From assembly GCA_963773875.1 (NCBI GenBank), contig CAVZCV010000008.1, positions 124,001-188,000 of the forward strand: a stretch of 64,000 bases of DNA. The letters run 5' to 3'. Origin of the DNA: CAVTYH01 sp963773875. Its GTDB lineage: Bacteria > Planctomycetota > Planctomycetia > Pirellulales > JADZDJ01. Positions 10,401 through 19,605 of this stretch are shown in pieces; position 1 is the first letter of the stretch, and each line of letters opens with the position of its first letter. The position numbers were made by a program, and so were the translations under genes. A model generated the notes under the pieces. It made no database searches and was not told where the DNA came from. It saw only the letters and a list, made by a program, of their open reading frames with translations.

Positions 10401-13400
10401 GATCGCTTACGTTGTCCGGCGGCACGCTCACCACACCCGCAGTCACTACCGTTGCGGCTACCATTGGCCAAGCCGCCATTAATTTCGATGGTGGCACATT
10501 GTGCGCTACTGCAGCAAGTAATCCCGGTAATTTCATCGACACAAATATTGCCACGCGCGTTGCCGGTGGTGGTGCGACCATCGACACTAACGGCAATACG
10601 TTTACGCTTTCAAATAATTTCGTGCATGACACGACGGGCCCCGCCACCGATGGCGGCTTCACGAAGACCGGCAATGGCACTCTATCGCTGTTCGGTACTA
10701 ATACCTACACCGGGCGAACGGTAGTAACTGGCGGGACACTTCAAATTGGTACGGCTAACGCTGCTTCCTCCGGATATGGCGTCAACGGTGCTTCGAGCGT
10801 GCTTGACGTTACCAGTCTCGGGACTTTCAGCCTGGGCGCGGGTCAGTCGCTGCAAGGCACTGGTGCCGTGCTTGCCTCATCAACCTCGCTGACGACCGGC
10901 ACGATTACCGGCGGCATCAGCGGTGTGGCAAATTCAATGGGAACCCTAACGTTTAGCAACTCCGCGGGCGGTAATCTTGATCTGGCTGGCGGAATCGTCC
11001 GGTTCGATTTGTCGAACTCGGCGGCCGGTACGAACGATAAGATTGCTGCCAATGGCGGGCTCACCGCTTCGGTGTCGTCGGTGATCGATGTGGAATTTGC
11101 CTCGCTTCCTACGACGGCGCAAACATATCGGCTTTTCGACTATGCCGGTTCATCGGTTAGCGGCTCCGCGGCAAATTTCGTCCTTGCGGGAAATGGTGGC
11201 CGCGGTGTCACTTTGAATTTTGCGACTCTAGGCCAAGTCAATTTAGCCTTCGTCCCGGGCAATCCGTCGGCAACTCTGATCTGGAATGCGACAGGAGCTG
11301 CTCCGCAAAATTGGGACATTCAGACAACGCTGAACTGGAATAACAGCACGCAGGCGATTTTGCACGACAAGTTCTTCAATGGCGACAATGTGACGTTTGA
11401 CAACACTGTAGGGGTGCAGACAACTGTGTCAATTCCAAATGGCGTGTCGGTAGCCCCGGGGTCAATCACGGTTAACTCGAACACGAACAACTTCGCAATC
11501 TCCAGTCCGGGCACCGGCAAGATCACCGGTGCCACTGGATTGGTGAAGAGCGGTTCGAGCACTCTGACTTTGGCGACGAGCAACGATTACCAAGGCGGGA
11601 CCACGATCAATTCGGGCACGGTTGTCGCTAAGGACGTAGGATCTGTCGGTAGCGCGTCGGCCACCGGGTCGGGCCCGGTCACCGTAGCTGCGAGTGCGAC
11701 TTTGCAGATCGGTGATGGCGTTACCAGTGGAGCAGGCACAGTTACCGGTCCGGTACACAACAGTGGTTCCGTCGACATCAATCGACCTGATGGCGTCACG
11801 CTGACGACCGCAATTGATGGAACCGGAGGTGTGACCATCCAGGGTGGTGGCACCGTTACTGCCAGTGGAGGTGGCTTGAGTTATAGCGGCAATACAAATA
11901 TTGCCAACGGTACCCTCACGGCGAATGCCGTTAATGTCTTGTCGCCAACAAGTGTCGTCGTACTTAGTAATGTCGCCAGCTCGGTTTTGGACTTTGGCGG
12001 CAATTCACAAATCATCGGGGGACTCTCCGGAGGCGGACCCATCGGTGGCACGGTGAACATCTTGTCGGGCAACGTGACTTTCGGAGGCAGCACTACCAAC
12101 ACATTCGCCGGTGCATTCAATATGGGAAATGGAACAATCACGGTTGATGGCGCCGGTGTTGTGCAGAACTTAACGGGGGGGGTCACTTTCAGCGGTCCAA
12201 CCACTGTTAGGAATGGGACGCTAAGTTTTAGTCCATCGGCTGATACCACGCTCGGAGCCACCGGGGCGGCGGTCACCGTCGGAACCGGGCTGAACAATTC
12301 AGGGACGTTGGCGGTTGTTGGTCCGCATGCGACCCTACTTGCGTCGACGCTTACGGTCGGCAGCAATGACACGACTAACGCTATCGGCACCGTAACTCAA
12401 ACCGGAGGAACCATTCAGTCCAATGGCGCTGTTAACTTGGGCAACAACGGTGGAAATGGCACGTTGAATCTCAGCGGTGGCACATTCAACATTGGTGGTC
12501 AGTTGAACATGGCGACCAACAATGCCGGATCGTCAGCGACCGTGATAGTAGGTGCCGGCGAGCAAGTGAATCTCGTAAACAACAACATCCAAATAGGCGC
12601 GTTCTTCAATCCGCCATCCACAATCACGTTAAACGGCGGCAGTTTTAACATGGTACTAGACACGTTGAGCTTTACACCGAATGCAGCGGGCAGAATTATT
12701 TTTCAGAATAACAACGCTCAGAATCTGGGGACCTACACCGTCAATTTGAATGGCGGCGTGTTGAGCGTCGGCGGCATGAATGTCAACGTTACAGCTGATT
12801 CGTCGGGAGTGAGTAACTTCAATTTGAATCGGCGTCCAACTATCAACTTCAACGGCGGTACTTTGCGCGCGACGGGTGATAACAGCGACTTCTTCAGTCC
12901 AACAGGTGCGGGCGGTTTTACGGCCACCATTGCCGGTGGCGGCAATCCAATTGCAACAAACATGCTTGAAGGCGGGGGGACCATCGACACGGCAGGCCAC
13001 CTCGTCGGAGTATCCACCACATTCGCCCATGGCGGGACGGCGGCAATCGATGGCGGTTTGACCGTAACCGATAGCTCTGGTGTTAACACTGGGGTGCTCA
13101 CGTTCAACGCAGCGAACACCTATACCGGTCCGACAAAAGTCGCCAGCGGTACGCTGCAAATGGGCATCGCCAATGCCATTCCGTCGACGTCAAACATTCA
13201 CATGAGTGGTGGCACGCTTAGTTTGAATAGCTTCGGTCAACAAGCGGGTGGGTTAAAGACCACCGCCACGTCAATCATCGATATGACGACCGGCAACACC
13301 GGCGAAATTCTGCAGCTCGCAGACAGTACTGCATTGCACTGGGTCGATGGAACGACAGCAACCGGTGCCACGCTGCATATTGCTAATTGGACTGGAAACG

Positions 13401-13888
13401 CCACCACCGGTGGCGGGCTCGATCAGATATTATTGCCAAGCGTGACGTCGCTCACGGGAAATCAACTTAATCAAATTGTGTTCGACGGTTCTGGCTTTAC
13501 CCACGCCAAGCTGATTGCCGTGGGTGGCGGCGCGGAATTGGTTCCCACGAACACCGCCCCCACTGGCATTCTGCAATTCGCCGATATTAACCAGGACGGC
13601 AATGTAAATGCCGCCGATATTCCCGCTTTTCTGACCGCCCTGACGGATCTCAACAAGTATAAAACACAGCGCGGATTCAATGATGTTCAGATGATCACTG
13701 TAGCAGACATCAATTTCGACGACGTAGTGACGAATGTCGATATTCAGTCACTTTTAGATTTGGTGATTGCTCGTGGCGGCACGGGCGCCGCTGTGGGCGT
13801 TCCTGAACCCTCGACTTGGATGCTCTTGGCGATCGGTGCGCTGCTTGCCGGTATGCTACGACGACAAAGAAACACGGTTCGTTGCTAA
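7442..13888 (+). CDS. Giant secreted beta-strand-repeat (PATR) protein with dockerin-like repeat and PEP-CTERM anchor
   Basis: A 2148-residue surface or secreted protein. The signal peptide is at about residues 34-53 (IFAFLFAWALCCMSASYA) after a long basic N-region. The body is a long beta-helix-like run of Gly/Thr/Asn-rich sequence with passenger-associated transport repeats of the type NNYTGATNVLGGTLQ, NTYTGATTVNGGTLRLG, NTYTGRTVVTGGTLQIG and NDYQGGTTINSGTV. No autotransporter barrel is present. Instead the C-terminus has two EF-hand-like dockerin motifs (DINQDGNVNAADI, DINFDDVVTNVDI) and the PEP-CTERM tail VPEPSTWMLLAIGALLAGM followed by basic residues, which directs exosortase-dependent sorting. 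GGGGGGAG sits 8 nt before ATG 7442. A strong terminator follows. Despite its length, the frame is intact. Function is probably adhesion or surface scaffolding. Confidence 0.9.
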   Translation: MEAIFNARAARLRRTAHHAQLVRSSSGPSLDNWRRIFAFLFAWALCCMSASYAATVTRTGNDGFGAAGFNTAQGWSDAAVPTAGNDYVDQNFDLRSPPDANPYIFAGDSLTVSDGGRFLFKGTSGTAAITINNLTLDGGILRNAQGNAWLLAGNLHLTANGGIAWPSSGAGATNISTNIDGVGPLAIGGADSGDQSGQVNSLSGTNTFVGPLLLLGGTVTLTGPGALPSGAILKFGSATPNANSGRATLNLNGGNYTVGGLSVASFTAVTATGGTYPAAANNGAKVVIHYPRLPAGIQIGQLVNNGGSVAYVVGIDYSTNDILLGESSQITPGNDPTGTLTFQATAPSTTQVITNNNTTTPGTLNFAGGLVASVFDGVINQAAGASTSLKVSSGSLTLQCASGYTGATNLSGGTLNLNFNSAGSPATNVINVASPLVLDGGALALNSTTSTTTTANLQTFGNTTVSGSSSLQLTANTQPSNGPRNSIALNLGAITRTNGTVDVTNPLGTLSATNGVLTTSGTASQVLTDGTGAAFATIGQTEWAAKDASNAFLVPFSTVGSYTNSTATTLSGHADVVTDVALAGPTTISTLRFNSGSRTVSGGTLSTGGILMTPGSGASAISGGTLQGTSGGNLTIIQHNTASNLSISSSIADNGSATALNKAGAGTAVLSGTNNYTGATNVLGGTLQFAKQVSLYNNNSGSWSNINVANGATLAVNVGGGLEFTPNDVGTLAGLSGFQSGSALGIDTANAGGTITLSSPISNPNVGANAIGITKLGSGVLIAGATNTYTGATTVNGGTLRLGSAGSGSISSSSPVVLGNVAGATFDLNNNATTLKSVSGGGTTGGTLALGSGNLTISGGTTASFAGGIAGTGSVTVTNASNQSFTGTPAYTGGTTINVGSLLLSSSSSSSVGSSSAEVVVAPGSRDIGNLTVGSGVTLNANNLLVGSVDTSATVGGAGRVTMTGGSIVANNVFLASSGTLSNPAQGSLTLSGGTLTTPAVTTVAATIGQAAINFDGGTLCATAASNPGNFIDTNIATRVAGGGATIDTNGNTFTLSNNFVHDTTGPATDGGFTKTGNGTLSLFGTNTYTGRTVVTGGTLQIGTANAASSGYGVNGASSVLDVTSLGTFSLGAGQSLQGTGAVLASSTSLTTGTITGGISGVANSMGTLTFSNSAGGNLDLAGGIVRFDLSNSAAGTNDKIAANGGLTASVSSVIDVEFASLPTTAQTYRLFDYAGSSVSGSAANFVLAGNGGRGVTLNFATLGQVNLAFVPGNPSATLIWNATGAAPQNWDIQTTLNWNNSTQAILHDKFFNGDNVTFDNTVGVQTTVSIPNGVSVAPGSITVNSNTNNFAISSPGTGKITGATGLVKSGSSTLTLATSNDYQGGTTINSGTVVAKDVGSVGSASATGSGPVTVAASATLQIGDGVTSGAGTVTGPVHNSGSVDINRPDGVTLTTAIDGTGGVTIQGGGTVTASGGGLSYSGNTNIANGTLTANAVNVLSPTSVVVLSNVASSVLDFGGNSQIIGGLSGGGPIGGTVNILSGNVTFGGSTTNTFAGAFNMGNGTITVDGAGVVQNLTGGVTFSGPTTVRNGTLSFSPSADTTLGATGAAVTVGTGLNNSGTLAVVGPHATLLASTLTVGSNDTTNAIGTVTQTGGTIQSNGAVNLGNNGGNGTLNLSGGTFNIGGQLNMATNNAGSSATVIVGAGEQVNLVNNNIQIGAFFNPPSTITLNGGSFNMVLDTLSFTPNAAGRIIFQNNNAQNLGTYTVNLNGGVLSVGGMNVNVTADSSGVSNFNLNRRPTINFNGGTLRATGDNSDFFSPTGAGGFTATIAGGGNPIATNMLEGGGTIDTAGHLVGVSTTFAHGGTAAIDGGLTVTDSSGVNTGVLTFNAANTYTGPTKVASGTLQMGIANAIPSTSNIHMSGGTLSLNSFGQQAGGLKTTATSIIDMTTGNTGEILQLADSTALHWVDGTTATGATLHIANWTGNATTGGGLDQILLPSVTSLTGNQLNQIVFDGSGFTHAKLIAVGGGAELVPTNTAPTGILQFADINQDGNVNAADIPAFLTALTDLNKYKTQRGFNDVQMITVADINFDDVVTNVDIQSLLDLVIARGGTGAAVGVPEPSTWMLLAIGALLAGMLRRQRNTVRC

Positions 13889-13927
13889 AGCAGTAACGGA
13901 AAGTTGGCACAAGTGTATTGATGCGAT

Positions 13928-13980
13928 GCCGAGCCCGACCGGCTCTCTCTCCCCCGACGCGGCGGGCTCGGCACTTTTTT
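13928..13980 (+). terminator. Intrinsic terminator of the giant repeat protein gene
   Basis: GCCGAGCCCG (13928-13937) pairs perfectly with CGGGCTCGGC (13963-13972), and TTTTTT follows at 13975-13980. It lies 39 bp after the stop at 13888 and separates this gene from the DUF1559 gene. Confidence 0.85.
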
Positions 13981-14007
13981 GTCACATGGCAGTTGGAGAA
14001 CTGAGCC

Positions 14008-14667
14008 ATGCATTCGCTCCCAATATTTGGATGCGCACAACGAACGAATTCGAATGTGCGCAAGACGGGGTTTACGCTCGTCGAACTACTGGTCGTAATT
14101 GCGATCATTGGAATTCTGATTGCACTGTTGCTACCCGCAGTGCAGTCTGCTCGTGAAGCCGGGCGCGTTTTACAATGCAAGAACAATCTCAAACAGATTG
14201 GACTGGCCTCATTAAATCATCTGGCCACGCAAAAGCATTTCCCGAACGGCGGCTGGGGCTGGAGCTGGGTCGGTGACGCCGATCGCGGATACGGCTTGAA
14301 TCAGCCGGGAGGCTGGACCTACAACTTGCTCGGATTCATCGAAGGCGGATCAATTCGCAACATGGGAAGGGGGATGAGTACGAGCGACAAATATGACGCC
14401 CAGGCGCAGATGCAGGGTATCGTGCTGCCGAATTTCAACTGCCCTTCACGGCGAGGAATCACCACCGTCTCTTTGGCGGCCACTACGGTTTACAATGCCG
14501 CATTCAAAACGCTGGGACAGGTTCCTCAAGGTGCGCGTAACGGACTACGCCGGCAACGGCGGCACACAGACTCGGGCATGCTGCGCTGGGGTGAATCAAG
14601 GACCTATGTCGGGAAGCGACCAAAATCCAAGCTTCAATCCGCTGACCATGTATTTCCAGGACCCTAG
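14008..14667 (+). CDS. DUF1559 prepilin-like protein, N-terminal part (frameshifted)
   Basis: Planctomycete type IV pilin-like protein. After a short basic leader (RTNSNVRKTG) comes the prepilin cleavage site and helix FTLVELLVVIAIIGILIALL, cleaved between Gly and Phe by prepilin peptidase, then the DUF1559 signature LLPAVQSAREAGR and CKNNLKQIGLA. The frame is correct until about GQVPQG (14535) and is then replaced by a non-homologous tail ending at 14667. The true continuation lies one base on (GTG CGC GTA ACG, VRVTDYAGNGG) and runs to 15133; removing one G of the GG at about 14538-14540 repairs it. Such proteins occur in tens to hundreds of copies per planctomycete genome and their role is unknown. 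GGAG lies 12 nt before the ATG. Confidence 0.8.
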   Translation: MHSLPIFGCAQRTNSNVRKTGFTLVELLVVIAIIGILIALLLPAVQSAREAGRVLQCKNNLKQIGLASLNHLATQKHFPNGGWGWSWVGDADRGYGLNQPGGWTYNLLGFIEGGSIRNMGRGMSTSDKYDAQAQMQGIVLPNFNCPSRRGITTVSLAATTVYNAAFKTLGQVPQGARNGLRRQRRHTDSGMLRWGESRTYVGKRPKSKLQSADHVFPGP

Positions 14668-15133
14668 CAGGCAATGGACGCTTGCCAACGGAGTCATTTA
14701 TGACGGCAGCACGGTGCGTTTGAAAGACATTCCTGATGGAACTTCGAAGACCTATTTGGTCGGCGAGAAGGCCCTGCAGCCAATGTGCTATGACGGTAAG
14801 AACGGCCAGAGTTGTCCGGCGGATGATCAAAGCATGTATCAGGGTTATGACTGGGACACAATTCGCTGGGGCGGAGATTCTATCGTGCCTCCAATAGGTG
14901 CCCCAGCTGCGGGCTCCGATTTTCGCCCGCTGCACGACATCAATGGCGACAATTCCGGGTACAACGCGACCGGTTGGTTGCTGGGTATTAAGAATTTCGG
15001 TGCCGCCCATGCAGCTGGTTGCCAAATCGTCATGTGCGATGGGTCGGTGCAAACGATTCCCTACACCGTCGATCAAGCAACGCACTGGAAACTTGCAAAT
15101 CGAAAGGACGGCAATCAAGTAGGCCTTCCCTAG
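14535..15133 (+). CDS. DUF1559 protein, C-terminal part in the shifted frame
   Basis: Second half of the gene starting at 14008. It reads VRVTDYAGNGGTQT at the junction, then VIYDGSTVRLKDIPDGTSKT, YLVGEKAL, and the C-terminal block NFGAAHAAGCQIVMCDGSVQ, all characteristic of DUF1559 (SBP_bac_10-like). Together the two parts give about 375 residues, the normal size of the family. A coincidentally open frame runs upstream to 14393, but residues before 14535 have no similarity to the family. No promoter or ribosome site is seen at the junction, so it is not a separate gene. The stretch 15134-15451 after it has no gene I can support. Confidence 0.75.
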
Positions 15134-15451
15134 TCGCACCCATATCTTCGCTCGTTCCCACCGGTATTCGTCCTTCGACGATTGCATTTTTAGGGCTGCG
15201 CTCATAAAAGCCTAAGCGATTTGCATTATACATGAACAAATGGACCCATCAACCCAATAACTCAGGACAAAATCTCTTGCGGCAAACTGAATACACCCCA
15301 ATAATGCAACCGTTGAATACGGCGAACGCCAGTACACTTCTGGCGGAAAATGAGAAACAGAAGTGGCGCCGGTAATGAACATACTCCACGATTTTCCATC
15401 GGCTAAACCGGCGGCTGAGATTTTGCACCCGTGATGACAAGGGAGAAAAGA

Positions 15452-16405
15452 ATGCTGAATTTTAGAAGAATTGGCTCAGACTTGCTTGCGCTGTTGATTG
15501 TGGTGAGCGCCGCAATGTCCGCACATGCGGATGTCGCATTTACAAACTTGGGAACCGGCTCACTGGCAAGTTGGTCAACGCTTCCAGGAACTCCGGTTTA
15601 CACATCGCTTGCCACGCCGGCCACGGCAAATACGGCGCAAGGCAATGTGGCCGCGGCCACTGGCGCAACCAACACGGCGATGGTCGAAACGTTTACTCCG
15701 AGTTCAAGCTTCACACTTGGTGCAATATCCATCGCTGCGTCCGGTGGGCAGGCCGCAACAAACGTCACCTTGCATTTGTATGATGTCACGAGCGCCATTA
15801 CCTCCAACAACGGCACCACCACCCAGGGCTCGGGTGCTATCTACACTCCGATCACCAGCAGCCTTACCGACCTATTGGGCGGCGGCAGCGGTTTGTCGTT
15901 CAGCAATCCTGCGCAAAACGAGGCACAACTGTTGTTCCAGCTGAGCATCGGCGCGACCAACGACCAGGTTGCGCTAACAGCGGGCCATATATACGCAATG
16001 GAATTCTGGACTCCGTCGGCCTCGAACGGCAGCTTTCTCTGGTGGCGCGCCCCAAGCTCTGTCGCGACAGACGGTCAAATGATGACGGCTACGGATGCCA
16101 CGAAATCGGGCACCGGCGCAAGCACGGTCAATGCAAACTTCACAACCGAGGATGCCCGAATCACGATTGCGTCAGCCGGCCAGGCGGGCGGCGCTGCGCA
16201 CCGCCTCGCTCGCTCTGTATGCTGTTCCCGAGCCAGGCACGCTCGTTCTGATGGGCATCGCGATACCTGCCGCACTTGCGTGGGCGCGCCGGTATCGTCG
16301 GGCAGCTGGTTGAGGCCAACTAAACGGACGGAGAACGATTCGCGCTCCTTGGAATCAATCGAACGCCGCTCCTGGATCGATCGCGCCAGGAGCGGCTCTT
16401 TTTAG
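15452..16405 (+). CDS. PEP-CTERM secreted protein (anchor out of frame)
   Basis: Secreted protein of unknown function with a choice-of-anchor type beta-sandwich. Start is ATG 15452 (MLNFRRIGSDLLALL), with AAGGGAG 8 nt upstream; the signal peptide ends near AMSAHA. The body has FTPSSSFTLGAISIAASG, VTLHLYDV and HIYAMEFWTPSASNGSFLWW. In this frame the end is a nonsense tail that runs through a transcription terminator. One base further the sequence encodes ALYAVPEPGTLVLMGIAI followed by ARRYRR, a perfect PEP-CTERM sorting tail with stop at 16313. Removing one G of the GGG at about 16187-16189 restores AGQAAALRTASLALYAVPEP. The real coding end is therefore most likely 16313. Confidence 0.75.
   Translation: MLNFRRIGSDLLALLIVVSAAMSAHADVAFTNLGTGSLASWSTLPGTPVYTSLATPATANTAQGNVAAATGATNTAMVETFTPSSSFTLGAISIAASGGQAATNVTLHLYDVTSAITSNNGTTTQGSGAIYTPITSSLTDLLGGGSGLSFSNPAQNEAQLLFQLSIGATNDQVALTAGHIYAMEFWTPSASNGSFLWWRAPSSVATDGQMMTATDATKSGTGASTVNANFTTEDARITIASAGQAGGAAHRLARSVCCSRARHARSDGHRDTCRTCVGAPVSSGSWLRPTKRTENDSRSLESIERRSWIDRARSGSF
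16365..16403 (+). terminator. Intrinsic terminator after the PEP-CTERM gene
   Basis: GCCGCTCCTGG (16365-16375) and CCAGGAGCGGC (16386-16396) form a perfect 11-bp stem, followed by TCTTTTT. It lies 52 bp after the repaired stop at 16313 and would sit inside the uncorrected reading frame, which supports the frameshift reading. Confidence 0.85.
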
Positions 16406-16495
16406 ACATTGATCCGAGCAGTTCCGTAAGCGCTATCCACGAGGAATAACGTGTGATGTTTCCGCGGCAATCTGATCGCTGGTCGGCGACGAATT

Positions 16496-18646
16496 GTGGT
16501 CCTAATGTGCACGCTTTTTTGTGTATGCCGTGCCGCCGCTGCTCAAACTAATGTCAGCGGCAACAGCCTAATTCTCAAGTCCGGCGGTTCAGCGAGTGGC
16601 AATTCCTGGGCGCTCGCATCTAACGGCTACGTCGGTACTTATATCACGCTTGCTCAGCCTGGCTCGGTGAATATCGCTGTCAGCGCATCTGGGCAAAGTT
16701 CCGGCGGAGTGTCTCCCAATATGACAGTCTCGATCGCCGACTACGATCGTCCCTTTTCCGTGAATTCGGCCGGCGTTTCAACCTACTCTTACGCGACGCC
16801 AGTATTGCCGGCTGGAACTTATTTTGTACGGACCCAGCTTGATAATCAAACGGGCGCAGTGACGCCCGCGTTGACAATTGCCAATTTACAGGTGAGCAGC
16901 AATGCGACAGTCGTAAACTCGAGCACGGACGCGTTGGCGCTGGCGGCTGCGAACACATACATCGATAACTTTCGCCGCGGTCCGGCCACTATTCGAGTCG
17001 TTGGCGTTGCCACTGGCACCACCGTGAATGTGGATATGCTACGAAATGACTTCAACTTCGGTGGAACGGTCTCCGGCGTCACGAATGGCGATTCGAAGGA
17101 TATGCTCACTACCACGACGCCGGCCAGCGGCACGGAACAAGCCAAGTTCCAGAATTTCATCAACGCGAATTTCAACACAATCGTACCATCGAATGCCGGC
17201 AAATGGGCGAGCAATGAAGCAGGCAATACGCAGCCTTTGTCGCCAACGATGACGCTGGTCGATAAACAGTTGAATTACGCCGTCGCCCACGGCATGCAGG
17301 AGCGGATGCACAATTTGATATGGGGAGCCGGCCAGCAGCCCACCTGGGTGAACAATCTGATCACGCAAGCCCAAGCCGGCGACGCAATGGCAAAAGCAAG
17401 TCTTATGAATGCCATCACCAACCGCATCAATTACTACACCGGCGGCACGAATGTCGGCAATGCACAGCGCTCCAGAAAATACATCGAGGTCGACGTCTTA
17501 AACGAAGCGCTCCATAGCCCTTCCTACTGGAACATCTTTACGCCAACCGGAATTGCCGACATCTACAACAAGGTCGATAACGCAATCGCGGTGGCGGGCT
17601 CCAACGCGCGCACGTATCTGAATGAATTCAACGTCCTGCAGTTCTCGCCGGCAACAATTGATTCCAGCGGCGTTGCCTCGGGTTCCGACGCTTACGCCAA
17701 TTGGTACCGCAACGAAGTGGAGGCCGTAAACAACGCAGGGCTCGCAGCGTACGGCAAGAAAGTGGTAACGGGAATTGGTTTTCAGTTGTATGCCAGTGTT
17801 ACGGCAACGGGCTCTAACACACTGAGCACGGCCACCATGCAGAAGGCGCTCCAAAATCTTTCGGTGGACGGCCTGCCACTTTCGCTGACCGAATTCGGAT
17901 TGGCGAGCAGTACCACCATGGCCCACAGTCAGACGCTGGGGCCGGTGGCAATAGAAAACACCATGCGCATGCTATATGGCACTCCGCTCGCCACCACGTT
18001 CATGATCTGGGGCTGGTGGGACACTTCGACCAGCACCTATCCTCCGGCTGCAATGCTCGATAATTCGCAAGGCAACAATATATTCACGCCCATCGGCCAG
18101 CGTTGGCAGGACTTGATGAACACATTTAGCACACATGTTGTGCCGGCGGTTGATGCCAACGGCCAGATCAACTTCAATGGCTTCTACGGCACGTACACCA
18201 TTACAGTGAATGGCCATTCCTACAATCTTGAATTATCCAAGGGGACCTCGCTCTACACGTTGCTAGTTAATCCCGTTCGCGGCGATTTCAATCTGGATGG
18301 AAAACTGACGAATGTCGACATCCAATCGATGCTCGATGCGCTCATTGATCCCAGCGACTACTTGCATACAAACGGCTTGCAGTCCGCCGATCTGCTGACG
18401 CTGGGTGACTTCACCCACGACAGTGTTTTCAACGGGGCCGACATTCAGCTGATGTTGGATGCACTGGCCAACGGCAGCGTTAACACTGGCTCGGCTGTCA
18501 ATGAACCTGCCACGCTTTCGCTTGCACTGTTCGGCTTTGCTGCGGGTATCCGGCGAGCTCGAAAATGGCGGCTTAGTTTCACACATTTGTCTGCATCACG
18601 TTCGCCGGCTTACTCGCAGGTTGAAATGCCGCGCCGCTATAATTGA
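16496..18646 (+). CDS. GH10 endo-1,4-beta-xylanase-like protein with dockerin-like repeat and PEP-CTERM-like tail
   Basis: Secreted enzyme expected to cut the xylan backbone. After a signal peptide (LMCTLFCVCRAAAAQ) there is an N-terminal beta-sandwich of about 150 residues, then a GH10 barrel: FINANFNTIVPSNAGKW, HGMQERMHNLIWGAGQQPTWV, the acid/base Glu in DVLNEALHS and the nucleophile Glu in PLSLTEFGLAS, closed by FMIWGWWD. Two dockerin-like EF-hands follow (GDFNLDGKLTNVDIQ, GDFTHDSVFNGADIQ), then NEPATLSLALFGFAAG and RRARK, a variant PEP-CTERM. The GTG 16496 start gives an n-region that is too short; ATG 16456 with GAGGAAT 9 nt upstream gives MFPRQSDRWSATN, and removing one T at 16494-16495 joins it in frame, so the true start is probably 16456. 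Classical GH10 residues are changed (KWASNEAG, LIWGAG), so activity may be unusual. Confidence 0.85.
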   Translation: MVLMCTLFCVCRAAAAQTNVSGNSLILKSGGSASGNSWALASNGYVGTYITLAQPGSVNIAVSASGQSSGGVSPNMTVSIADYDRPFSVNSAGVSTYSYATPVLPAGTYFVRTQLDNQTGAVTPALTIANLQVSSNATVVNSSTDALALAAANTYIDNFRRGPATIRVVGVATGTTVNVDMLRNDFNFGGTVSGVTNGDSKDMLTTTTPASGTEQAKFQNFINANFNTIVPSNAGKWASNEAGNTQPLSPTMTLVDKQLNYAVAHGMQERMHNLIWGAGQQPTWVNNLITQAQAGDAMAKASLMNAITNRINYYTGGTNVGNAQRSRKYIEVDVLNEALHSPSYWNIFTPTGIADIYNKVDNAIAVAGSNARTYLNEFNVLQFSPATIDSSGVASGSDAYANWYRNEVEAVNNAGLAAYGKKVVTGIGFQLYASVTATGSNTLSTATMQKALQNLSVDGLPLSLTEFGLASSTTMAHSQTLGPVAIENTMRMLYGTPLATTFMIWGWWDTSTSTYPPAAMLDNSQGNNIFTPIGQRWQDLMNTFSTHVVPAVDANGQINFNGFYGTYTITVNGHSYNLELSKGTSLYTLLVNPVRGDFNLDGKLTNVDIQSMLDALIDPSDYLHTNGLQSADLLTLGDFTHDSVFNGADIQLMLDALANGSVNTGSAVNEPATLSLALFGFAAGIRRARKWRLSFTHLSASRSPAYSQVEMPRRYN

Positions 18647-18699
18647 CGCCAGCCGAAGGTAAATACAGATCGCTTGTCGTTTACAGGAAAGGCAGACCG

Positions 18700-19605
18700 A
18701 TGTCGAAGTTCGCCAGAACATGCTTGAGTGTTTCTCAGTTAATCGCATTTTTCACAACGATAGCTATCGCAGCGCTGCCGGCATCTGCGCAACTGACAGA
18801 TAAAATTGAGACGGCCGCGCCCGCGTACGATGACCATCAAAACATGATGGAACAACTTGGCATCACGAAGCTCCGTCCAGGCCGAAACGGTGAAAGCCCG
18901 AACGATGAAGCCACGGCCAATCCTTACAAGGAAACGATGCCCGCCGTGCTCTCAATGAAGGACGGCACGAAAATCATCAGGGCCGATCAGTGGCCAAAGC
19001 GCCGCGCGGAAATTCTGGAGGATTTTGAACGTGAAGTGTACGGCCGCATACCAAGTTACGTTCCCACGGTTACTTGGGAAGTGACCGGCACGACCGAAGG
19101 CACAAGCGGCGGAATTTCGACGGTGACGAAAACATTGGTCGGTCATGTCGATAATAGCGCCTGTCCGGAGATCACGGTCAACATCCAAGCGAGCTTCACG
19201 TTGCCAAGCGCCGCTAAACAGCCTGTGCCGATTTTGATTGAATTCGGTGGCTTCGGCGGCTTTGGCGGTCGAAAAGGTGGACCGCCACCGGGAGGGCTAC
19301 CAGCAACACAGGCCGCACCGCCGTGGCCTCAACAAGCAATCGCACACGGATGGGGTTATGGGAGCATCAATCCAGGAAGCATTCAACCGGATAACAATCG
19401 GTTGCGTACCGGCATCATCGGCCTCACGAACAAAGGCCAGCCGCGGAAGCCCGACGATTGGGGGGCGCTCCGTGCCTGGCAATGGGGTATAAGTCAACTG
19501 ATCGACTATTTCGAAGCCAATCCAGAGGCGCGTCGACCCGAAGAAAGTTGGCGTGGAAGGCGTTTCGCGATATGGCAAGGCAGCTCTCGTGGCCGAAGCG
19601 TTTGA
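18700..19605 (+). CDS. CE15 glucuronoyl esterase, N-terminal part (frameshifted)
   Basis: Secreted esterase that should cut ester links between lignin and 4-O-methyl-glucuronate side chains of xylan. Start is ATG 18700 (MSKFARTCLSVSQLIAFF) with AGGAAAGG 7 nt upstream; the signal peptide ends at ALPASA. The region around LEDFEREVYGRIP, ILIEFGGFGGFGG and NPGSIQPDNNRLRTGIIGLT, then DDWGALRAWQWGISQLIDYFE is typical of bacterial CE15. The frame breaks near 19530, just before the catalytic serine: the next frame reads VDPKKVGVEGVSRYGKAAL. Dropping one base of GCGCG at 19528-19532 joins both halves. It follows the GH10 gene by 53 bp on the same strand, so co-expression in xylan breakdown is likely. 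Confidence 0.82.
   Translation: MSKFARTCLSVSQLIAFFTTIAIAALPASAQLTDKIETAAPAYDDHQNMMEQLGITKLRPGRNGESPNDEATANPYKETMPAVLSMKDGTKIIRADQWPKRRAEILEDFEREVYGRIPSYVPTVTWEVTGTTEGTSGGISTVTKTLVGHVDNSACPEITVNIQASFTLPSAAKQPVPILIEFGGFGGFGGRKGGPPPGGLPATQAAPPWPQQAIAHGWGYGSINPGSIQPDNNRLRTGIIGLTNKGQPRKPDDWGALRAWQWGISQLIDYFEANPEARRPEESWRGRRFAIWQGSSRGRSV

Noticed and set aside
9655..12390. Several long minus-strand frames inside the giant repeat gene (for example 11881-12390)
   Set aside because: Val/Pro/Ala-rich products arise from the complement of Gly/Thr/Asn repeats; no start sites.
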